64,000 nt of DNA. It comes from Streblospio benedicti. Lineage: Eukaryota; Annelida; Polychaeta; Spionida; Spionidae. Positions 48,928 through 60,900 of the stretch are shown here, in pieces; within the stretch, counting starts at the first letter, position 1; each line of letters begins with the position of its first letter. Below the pieces are notes generated by a model. That model saw nothing but the letters and a program-made list of their open reading frames with translations, did no database searches and was not told the origin of the DNA. A program made the position numbers and the translations under genes. The stretch spans positions 9,814,857 to 9,878,856 of the forward strand of contig CM032666.1 of NCBI GenBank assembly GCA_019095985.1, in the 5' to 3' direction.

Positions 48928-51900
48928 CTGCAAGGAGAAAAAAAATACAATTTTAATAACGTGTGGTTACTTGGCATATTTGAACAGAATACATCGATTT
49001 AACATAATATTGTGTGCTTCCGTGGCATATTTGTGTGTAAGAAATCTCACCAATTCAACATCGTAGTGTGTTTAGTTGGGAATTATGTATACAGAAAAGC
49101 CATCAATTTAACATCATAAATTACTGTGTGCTTGACATATAGATACAAAATCATAGTGGGTGTTTGATTGACATGTTTTGCACAAGATCCACAAATATAA
49201 CATCATGACGTCCAGATGTGTCTTATCGGACGATGTAAGGAAATTGGGTTTTGAAGTAAAAAGTCTTTGTTCTCATTCAAATATTCCTACACTAATGAGA
49301 TACGGTTTAAACACTCCCTGCCGAAATGAATGGTCATCAAATCAGGAACCGTAATCCCATGCATGCCAGATATTACTTCTCTCACTTACACTTTAATCTT
49401 CATGCATAAAACTATGCCTTTAATAATGAATAGAAGAGCTGTTAGCAAAAAGAAAATGATTGTTCTTTGTAATCAATTGGAAGCAATTTAATCAACGCAA
49501 GAGATAACGAAGTATTTGTTTTTAAAACGCAGAAACATCCTAGCTAGTAGCAGACCATTTCCTAATTCATGGTTATTGTTCACCATCACGAAAAATGGTT
49601 TGAGGTTTAAGAAAAAACATAAATTTACCTCTTCTGTGAATTGTAATTAAATGTATTTCGACACAAGCACCTTTTATCATCTCTTCGTCTGTTGGCCTAT
49701 ACTTAAATTTGGAAGGGAAAAATAAGCTGGTTAATGCTCACCAGTGCTCACGTGGCGGATATGTTACTGATTAAACATTCCTAAAAAGTAATAAGAAATC
49801 AGAGTAGTACTTAAATCGTTATTTTATTAACTTATTTCCATATATGGAGTATCGCGAAAGTGAAGTCGTGGCTTGTTTATCTCAAATTCTTAATGTATAA
49901 TATTCTATGAATCGGTGCTTTCACGTGCACGTTCCCACTTGGGTAAAGTTACCATTGCAAACATCGATCAAATTCTAACATTTGAAATTGAAAATTCCAA
50001 ATTTTTCTCTGAAATGGAATGGCTCTCACTTCACAGATATGCAATTCCATGTGACAATTAATGAACTGATATTGACCAGTTATAATTCAACCCCGAAATT
50101 GATTATCACTATACTTATCCTTACTTACAAGTGATCCATACTCAAGTATTCGGAGAAATGCCATTCCTTATGGCTAATTAGCAAATATTGTATTTGCACG
50201 ACACTCTCTACGTCCGATAATTGCAAAATCAAGTATGTCTAGTGGGCGATGATCTGAAATAAGGGTTTTATGTTGCGCTACTTTCCAACACAATGGGTGA
50301 CCAGGTCAAAATAAAATTAGTAAAACTATTTCTGCTACTAGTTCTCGTGTGGCATATCCAATTTGGTTCTCGTAGGATTGGTTAACGGCGTTTTGCAATC
50401 AACGAATTGCCATTAATCATGAATTTGTCATTAATAGTTTCGCTATTTGCTGATGAGATTCTGGAAACATCTCCATACTGTCTGGTGCTGTTCTGACCTA
50501 TGCTTGCATTTCAAACTAGATCGAGGCACACCTACACTTACACCTACAGACTACCTAGACTGCATGCACTAGATATTAATTTTTAAAAGATTTCATTGAT
50601 GAAATACGCAAATCCTTTACATATGCTGGCATGGTTCAAAGAAAGATTAACAATATAAATAACACTAACATTACATCTATAGGCTTACACTTAAAAATAT
50701 TACATATATTTTATGATGAAATTATATTAAGCAATATGCTTGGAAACATGACGTTTTCCTCTGTCTCTCACAGCCCTCTCTCGGCTGTCCCTTTTTTAAA
50801 TATCTTTCAGCATCTCGCCCACTTTAGGAAGTGGTATTTGACACCCCAGCAACAGCAGTGCATTGTTTAGCTGGCATGCGACTATAAAAAGGTTGATTCA
50901 TAGAAAAATAAAAATAAATATTCTCATTCAAATTATTCATAGGCTACACTAAATAAGACTGCTAAAAACCTGTTATTGGCGGACATGCATAGGCGGCAGC
51001 ACAGTCGCTTGAGAATCTTCCGGAACCGGTTTCCACTGGCACAGTAGATGAGGCAGTTGACAGATGAGTTCAGCGTGAGCAACATGTTGCACATGGTGTT
51101 TGAGTACCTTTTAAAATGAGTACAATAGATATAGTACCTAGAATAAAATATGTATCTTAAGTGCGTGTAATTGCACAATATCCACTAAGATCGGGCACGT
51201 GTTTTTTTTATCATTTATATGCGCTCAATCCACTGATATGCATTTGCTGCAACACCAGGCACAGGCAATTGAAACATACATCAATATAATGGTCGTAGTT
51301 TTATGATACATTTGTTTCCAATTTGGATTACATGATTAGCATTGTATTGTATCAATTTATTTCGCATAAAATGCATAGTAAAACATCACAGTACAGATTA
51401 AAGTTTGGTTAAGAATTATATTTATTATTATTGGCGTTGTATTGTATCAGTATGTTTCGCATAAAATGCATTGTAAAATATCACAGTACAGATTTAAGTT
51501 TAGTTAAAAATTATATATGTTAAAAAGTCAACTGCCGCCTAGCGCCTAAAACAACCATCCAGTTGCGCGTCTCTTTGTTTTAGAATGCTCTACATCATAC
51601 TTAAAATAACAATAGCCGATTTCATGGTTTTATATTACCTCTGGTTTTATACAATGTCACATTTAAGAATGCTGTTATGAAATAAGGCAGTCTCGACGGG
51701 ACAAACAAGACATTTTAAAGCGAAGTCCATTACATGTACATGTAAGTAATTCTGCTTTAGAAATATACATGGGTAGGTTGTAAGAATACGATACATATAC
51801 AGGAAAGAGTGTTCCTATGATTAATGGAATCGATGCAAGATTTTTTAAACGAATTTTGCATAAAGAACGGAAAAGAGACAGTTTAACTACACTATAGCTC

Positions 51901-54900
51901 AACTCAATGCCTCTCACAGAACACACATCGAGTCTGTGGCTTGTTAAATGATCTGGCCATCCTGTCCTTATTGGTTAAATTTTATAAGGGATACTACTTA
52001 CTAGTTTGAGCTATGTTTAGAATAATACTGTCAGGCAAATTAAATAGAATGTGTGCATGTACAATGATTCCTCAACCATGCTACGCAATATTTTTTTTCT
52101 GTGCAACCCCCTGACCCAACCGAACAGACAAGAAAACATAGACACATACATTACATTTGCTATGAGATGAATTAATTAATTATTTTTCAAACTCACTTCA
52201 TTTCTTTAGTTTTCATACGTCCAAGAACTATGGTAGCAGTGTCACATACGGATCTACAGCATAGCTGATAGGTATTCATATAAACAGAAACCATATCATA
52301 TTTCTAAACTCACCATATAGCTTCCGTGTACGCCATTCCTCCCCCTGAAACCCCCATGAAGTGTCGAGCAGTGACAAAAAGGCGCAGGATGAAAGAGGGC
52401 ACCACGCAGATGACGAACACTGTAACGACCACCACCAAGATCTGCGTGAAAGAGTCTGACCGAGGTGTGGTCCTGGTCAAAACGGCGTGACTCTGGGTGG
52501 CTCCTACAAGAAAGAGGATGAAAAAGGTTTATGTGGAGTCTCATACTGAGTGTTAAAGTGTTCATGGATGTGGATATTGTGCCCCTTGTGGATTTGGGAA
52601 GTGGCTGTACATGAGTTAAGTAGTGTGTGTTGTAACGTTTTGGGTGGATCCTGAAACAAAGACAAGAAGCATCAGGTATACCTCACATGTTAGCCTCACA
52701 GTGAGAGTAATTGTGTGTGCTCATGCAATTTTACTACAGTTGTTTGTAGCCTCATATTGTTGTTAGTACTGTTTTTCACGATACTATACACATACTGTTG
52801 GTTAGATTAATATCCAATAATAAACGTAAGAACTATTTGTGCAGTGTCATAGCTTTCTGTGTTGTGTGTACTGTATATAATGTAGAACAGATCTGAACAG
52901 GATGTGGAAAGTTACATTTTGAAATGATCATACTTGGTGGAAGGGTGAAATGAAATTGTATGTTGAATGGTACAAAAGTCACATCACACAAATGCAGTTC
53001 GGCAACAACAACCACACTGACTATGACACCACCTAGCCCCGTATATTTTAGATATAACATCGGCTAATAGATAATGGATTTCAATCAACGTGCATAAAGT
53101 TTTGTCCATCAACATGTATAAAGTTTTGTACATCTCAATAGTTTCGTACCATTAAGAACATCGATTCACTATTACCTCAGCCAAGTGTACTTTACTGCGG
53201 CTACAACGACATCTAAACAATATTAGGATCTCATCATTGTGCATTGTTTTGTACAAAACCCTGACTTCCGTAATTGATATCCATAAACAAGTCCAATAGT
53301 CTGATGTATGTCGCATAATTAAAACGTTGGGAGAAACTTATTTGCAGCGTTCAACACCTATTGATAGCAAAACCGTGCATTTGTGCTACGCACCAATATT
53401 GACGAGTGAAATCCGCTGTAAGTGCAATGTGATATTTCGTATACCAAGTATTTTATTATTTCTGCTCACATCATCACGAAAATAATCACGGTATTTTAAG
53501 TCAGCTTATTTCAAATGTCATTTCAAAGTATTCATAATGCTTATCGACGGTTTTTATCTGGCTTGCTTATCAAAGACACAGCAAACACTGGTCCCATACT
53601 ACAGAGAGCAGCAGTCAGCACGAATGTATGAAACATGTGTCTCCCTCCCTCGTGAGGGTGTTACTAATATACAAGATACAGTACAAATGTGAAATTAAAA
53701 TTCTTGCTGACGCCCGAGCATATACAAATACTGCTAATGGATATTGATGCCGTTGGAAATACAGAAAGACCTGCCCATTTGAACCATTCTATCCTATAAA
53801 TAGTTAAAACTCACTGGTGCCATTTGTGCCTTGGTAATCTAAAATGTCATTACTATCATGCATTAACTATTTGTATGATATTGTACTTCTTTTAATTTGT
53901 ACATCTCATATATATTCCATTTTCTTACAGAAGTATGAATTTCATATCACACTAAAACAGGCACAAAGCTACATTGAGTTTAAAATTGCATATAGCAATC
54001 ATTAGACCATTCATCAATTTTATCATATTAAATCTTCTTTCATCTCACACAAATATCAAATATATTCCCTACTAGCACATTACTACATAGCTGTTGTCAA
54101 AATAACATTAACATTGATGCAATATAAATAGTCGTTAAGTATTACTATGCGTTTTAACATCGTCATATATCTTGACCCTATGATGATTTTTCTTTCATTG
54201 CAAACTTTAAGCTCCGCAGTAATATCTTTATTCGTGATATCAGATTCATTAAAAAACATTAACGCTAAGATCGTCAATACTCATATCACATCCAGCCATC
54301 TTCGATTCTTCATGATAATAAGTCAAACCTCAGTATGTCTAATATAGAGTAAAATGCAATCAATGAAACACGTAATATGAATAATCAAAGTGAAATCGGT
54401 GGATTAATTAGCACTAGCCGAATGGGAGTGTTTATGTCCATAAAGACTACAACAATGTCTTCCAAATTACAATGTATTTAAATAATTATAATTATACCAT
54501 AAGAAACAAATGATAAAATTCAGATCTACTAAGTTTCAACACGTCTGAAAAAAGAGAGAGACTAAGCTGCTAGGTGCTGCTAATACTAAACTTCGCATAA
54601 AATCAATTGAATTATCTTAAGACGCCAAATGAAAGACAAACTTTAATTTTAATAAATATTACATATAAAAATCATTTAAACAATCTCTACTAATACCTGT
54701 AATATGCATTTAAAATACAGCCCTTCATATCGTACGCTTTATATAAGGCTAAACTCTTACAGAACTACGAAAGCAAAATTTCACTTAAAGAATTCATTAA
54801 TATTTATGAACATATTTGTAGATTATGAAATGATGTGCATCTAATAAAAGTATAAGGTATGTGAGCCACGTATATTTAATTGTCAAAGAACCTGATTATA

Positions 54901-57900
54901 GACATTGTATACTAGAAATTACACGTACTGTTCTGTGTTAGTGGTTATAATCATTGAAATAAAAGACTAATGTTTTAATAGAAAAGACATCGTATTAGTG
55001 TTTTGGCTGAAGTTTGGTCAAATTCAATATGAAACATGTTAATTCAAAGCAATTTGATGGGGTGGCCCGGCAAAAAAAAGGCTAATTTTACGACGTAACC
55101 GGAGTCATGGTTCATGTGTTAATTGAATATAGATATAGAGCTGCATGTTGTTTTCATTTGTTAAGTCATTCAATTCTAACACAAATCAGGACAGTTGGAG
55201 GTATGATTAGTGTTGAAATTTAACCAGAAATTACTTGATACAGCATTACAATGACACCATAATAGCCATCCCTAACGCATGCAAGAAATCTATCAGCTAT
55301 AAAAAGACCTAATATCATTATAAACCCAGTCTGACTGTATGTCGAGTACAAAAAATAATAAAATACATTTAGTTCAAAATGATTCCTTACTAGCAATTTA
55401 CACACATACCGGTATTTTTTTCTTACTGGCACACTATACAGTATATACATTCTAAAATGCTTGATAGCCCTACTAGACAGAAAGAAGACTACATTTGGAT
55501 TGCATCACAGTAGCTGTACTCATTACTCATCTGCTCATAAAAAGTTGCACTGTATAATTAAGAGTTGAGTCGAGCTAAGAGGGATTGTATGTCTGATCAA
55601 TCTACCAACACTCAGCTCACAATGCTGTTCACGTTGTCGCGCGAGAAAAGTGTAATAGGCAGAGAATCTCCCAGGTATCAGATGATAGATTCAATTAGCT
55701 CTCTCGGTCAGTAACTGAATTTCCGTTATTGAGCGGAATACCAATGATATCGCAAAACACGGTCACGGGCTAGAGTCATAATTCAAATTTGATTGATATT
55801 TCAGAGGGTTTTGAATGCATATTTTCTACCTATAATCGTCCATTTCCTCCCGAGACATATACTCTAATATATGCCGTACTAAATTCTAATATGTGGATGC
55901 TACTATCTTTCAGTTCTGGATTTGAAAAGGGTACAGAGTTTACGTCTGGAATGTTAACAATTGAACAATAAATGTTGCTGGTGAGATAGACAGACAGTAA
56001 GTAACCAACAATGAGTAATTAATATTTTTGTAACTTAATAGCCTCAAATCTAGCTATCTGAGATTGCTGCTTAATGTTAATGCGGTGGTTGAATATCACG
56101 AATCATATTGCAATTTTGATAAATTTCCTTTATTTTCACTTTATTTCTAAGCAAAATGTATGTATTTTGAGGTATGAGCAATGATCCTACATTGAATGGT
56201 GATAATTGCATCCAAATTCTGGTCACAATATCATATTCTATGTCGATGTAGCAAGCTTATGTCGTTAAATGATGTATTTTACACATAGAGGTTATCATTT
56301 TGTCAACTGTTGTGTAAAACTAATACGCAATCAACTGTACAACATCAGTTACATTCAATCAATCAAAGAAAAGTGTAATACTACCCTATAGTCTTGAGGC
56401 AAAATATACATGGGTCCACAGTGCACGCTGTGTTTTTATGCTTACTGCGTAATTTGGTTGTGTCACTGTATTATATAAGCATTAAGTAAAAATTATCCAT
56501 ATGCGGGTTGCTCTGGGGGGAAAGTATATACCCACAAAATTAAAGAACTAGAAAAATGCTACTCTGGACTTGATACATTAATTCCCAGTGACTCGACGTA
56601 CATAACAGTCCTGTATAACGTCTGATAGAAGCGTGAATACTGTGCGGGAATCATCCTCTATCAGTCGTGAACACATAAAGGGGGGGGGGGTTGGGAGGGT
56701 ATATGGACGTGGGGTAAAGAGATGAAAAAAGTGAAATTTCATTGCAATTGGAGATTGGTCAAACAACAGGAAATTCGTGGGGCATTGAGGGAAAGGGCAA
56801 AAAATGAGAATGGGAAAATTAATACCATATATTTTTATAGAGATATGGCATTTCATGAACCCTTGTAACCGCCGTACCGCCCCTGCGCGCCAGCAATAGT
56901 ATACAAACTAATCCGAATTTTAGATATGTTATGTCACTTTATATTATGAAAATGTGGTTTTGGCTATATAATTTGTTTTTAATCTATGGTCAACATAAAT
57001 ATATCGTGTTGATGTTTGGATCAAGAGGTTTCAAAATGGCGAATACGGTTGTCATTCAGAAAAGTGTCCGGATTAGATCGATGTGCGTATATGGGAAGAT
57101 ACACCGTCTGTTTTCGGCTCTCACCCAATCAGCATACAGCATTGAGGGGTGTATCACATTAGGGTGGTATTAGCAGTGCACTGAGTTAAGTTGAAGTTGA
57201 CCTAAGTTGGACGATCATTTGATATCTCCGAACGTTCAATTACCCCAATATACACAAGAGGTTACAGCATGGGCGAGTGCATTGCTGTAAATTCACCATT
57301 AATAAAAAGTATCTGAGTGATTAACGCAGATTTACACTACGACGTTTATAGCCTCAGCCGAGATCCAATTAATCCCCGCTCATATTGTGTACACGTAGAA
57401 CGCAGGGCAAATCTCTCGAGTGTAAAACAGTAGATTAGTAATTTGGGACATTTAGAAATCCATCGGTTTGAAGGGAATCAGTTTTAAATAATGTGTAGTT
57501 GATACAGACAAAAAATAAGTTTACGTGGGTATTGTTGAACAGAAAATATTTTGTAAACGCGATTATATTATACCCAGCAGCTATAGTCAACTATTAGTAT
57601 TGCATATTCTGTTCTTCCATATTTCACAATTATGCACTTACTTCGTGTTTCTTGTCCTTAAATGAGACTACACTCAAAGAAAGAAGAAGAGAAACTCACA
57701 TCTTGCTCAGAGAATGCGAAGGCGGGAATGAACTGCCAGTACCTCTGAGGCGGTTCAATGAAGCAAGGCCTTTTTAATAGGATGAACGAACTATACAAGA
57801 TAGTTATTATTTATATCCCTGTCTATACTTTTTAGGTAACCGTAGTATTGCATAATAATCGACAATCGATTCGTACGATAATAGTGGAATTTCAATTCAC

Positions 57901-60900
57901 ATACTGATTTAATTATGGGTCACGAAATACAGGCCTGATATTATACATTTAAAAAATATTGCCCCTGCGTGTAAAAAAACACACACACTTGAATGCAACA
58001 TTTAAGCAGTGCCAGAGATGCCCTACATACAAGTACATATGTCCGCGCAGTAAGAGTCCTCTGACTGACAGGTACTCAGAAACCCCTCTCCACAGCCATG
58101 AGCCAACGCCAAACAAGTTTTCTCATAACATCTACTTGGACCGTATTTGCCAAGTGAAAAATGGACTATACTATGATGAGTGTTTTTTCTTCAAACCACG
58201 TAATCATCCTTCAAAAACTCATATTCACAAATAAGAATAGGCATGATTTGCATAATCTAGAGCTCAATCTCCTATTTTATGCATAAATCTTGCATAGCCG
58301 ACCAATAGCGAGTGAGTTGTGGTTGCGCGAATGTGTTCATCGATAATTATCAAAAGGTCAAACTGGAGCATACATGTATTAATATTCAACATGGTTTATG
58401 GATTTTGTTAGTGTCATACAAATACTGCAGTCTACGATAATCTGTTTAATCATTACCCCCTTACTACTTAACTAATAAGAGCATCATTATTTTTCTACAT
58501 TTAGTACATAGCTGTTTTGAAGTTGAAACTGGCGTAGTGTAGGCAGCTCCTGACTAACGACCCGGCTTCTTCAGGAGACGCGTGAGTGGTGAGCACCCCA
58601 CCCCCACCCCACCCCCACCTCCACCACCCCCGCACACATTCTTTGGATCAGTTTTGGTTCCACGTCGAGTTGACCTAATTAGATTTACAAGAATTAATTA
58701 CAGTTTGTCTAATTGTCTGGTGGAGCCAAATAAAATAAAATAATATCTCCAATAATATCTCCAGCTTAACATGAAACTATATTTTTCATGTATTTCATAA
58801 GTATCATCATGGCCAAAGTGCGCGAAAATATAGCCATAATTTCAAGACCGATTTTTATATCATGCATACAGTGAAGATATTAAATATCAATTTAAGATTC
58901 AAGGTTTTCAGACACACATACATGTTTATGGAATGATGATAACTAGACCTAGATTGTACCTACCCACGCAATTTTATGCTGTCAAAGAAGGAGGATCATA
59001 CGTTCATCATCTTTAATGCACAACTTCACAGGCGTATGTCCCATTATTATGAAGACCGGTAACTGTTTAGATGTTCTTTTATAATGTATCTCATCATACG
59101 GAAGTAACCATACAGTAGTTAAGATGCTACTTGAATCGGTGTTTTTCGTGTACAAAATTGCGCTTAACCTTTCAACGTCTTTTGTTCGGCCATAAGGCTA
59201 CAAGAGCCGTTGAGAGTGTGATAATACTCACGTTGTGCAAACAGTGGAGAATAACTTGTTTTGAAATCAACGGTTTGATTATTTTTCTTGTGTTTGCTGA
59301 CCATACTCGATTTTGATTGGTTGAAAAGCGGAGCATAAAAACTGATATCGTACGTAACGCTACAAAGTTTAATACATGAAAAGATAAATAAACATGAGAG
59401 AAAAAGGTTGTTATACGAGTGTGTGAGAGATATCAGACAATATCTAACCGCGTGTACAGTTTAACAGAAATCGTTCACTGCGCTCACTCGTTCTGTTAAA
59501 CCTCACACTCAGTGATATATTGTCTGATATCTCACCCCCACTCATATAATAACCTACTAATCCCTTCTTTTCAGCGCACTTATCTTAGGCGACAATTTTT
59601 AACACCTCCCTCGTAGACCCGTGTTTTGCAACCAGCCGCGTTTTGCAACCAGTTGTTAAGAAATATATAATACACAACATCCCTAAAAAGCATATGTGTG
59701 AGTGTTAGTAATGTGGAAAATAACGTAAGAAAATCTGCAGGTTATATTTTGCATTTGCGGTTGCAAAATGCGTTGCGGTTGCAAAACGAGGCTCCACTTT
59801 CTGGTTGCAAAAACGCTTTAGCGGTTTAAAATTGCAGCAACGCGAAATGCAACCAGTTGCAAAACGCGGCTGGTTGCAAAACGCGGCTCAACATCCCTCC
59901 TGCCCCTTAAATACGTAAAAATGGCATTCTATTCATAGGACTGTAATTAAATGTCTCGCTCCTTCCCATAATAACAAAACACATTAAATTAGTAAACTTT
60001 AGTCTAAATGTGTAGTAAGACCAACCACTTAACCACTCCAACAACTCAACCACTCCACCCCAACTCCACCCCCATATAATTTGTATTTGCATTCAATGAA
60101 ACAGATACATTAGAAATTATAGAAAACCGTAACTTTACATGTGTATGCTGGGCTAGAGTCACCAAATACCAAGATTGATTTTTTCTCCATTTTGAAAAGG
60201 AGCTTCATGAGCTTGAAAGCGTTTTCACAAATTCATCCAAAGTTTACAAGACATTAATTGAACTGACTGGATTTCAAAATCAAAGTATAAAGAAGAACTT
60301 AAACAAAATTAGACCAAGTAGTGTGTATCAGATACAAAGAATTGTCAGTAAATGTTAGGGAGCGAGCATAATTAATTGTAAAGTGGGGGGGGGGCGGTTA
60401 ATTTGGTATTGACGAGATAAAAAGAATTGAACGCCCTGCCTAACTCTCTTTGTTGAAATTGAATGCCCTCCCCTTCCCATATGAACATTAAAAAACTGAG
60501 CACCCCCACCCACCCCCACCCCCACCAAACGGATAAATATGAACAATAACATACTTTCGTATTATAGAGTATGATATTGGACAGATTCCCTGAAAACTGT
60601 TTAAAGTGTATTGGAATGAATAATTCACTGTCAATGGTCAATGAATACATATTTAGCAATCTATTTGGCTTGATGACATTACAACAAAGTTAAATCCAAA
60701 TACATGAATATTGCAGGAATGCATCAATTCGTGACAAAAGTGCGTAAAATATTACCTTTTCAGGTTGAGAATTTAGTGCCCTCCCTCTCACTTGGAATTA
60801 AATTTGAGCGCCCAGCCCTACCTTCTGGGACCAAAGAAAATTGAGCGCCCCCCCCCCCACCAAATGACCGCCCCCCTGTACAATTAATTATGCTCACTCC

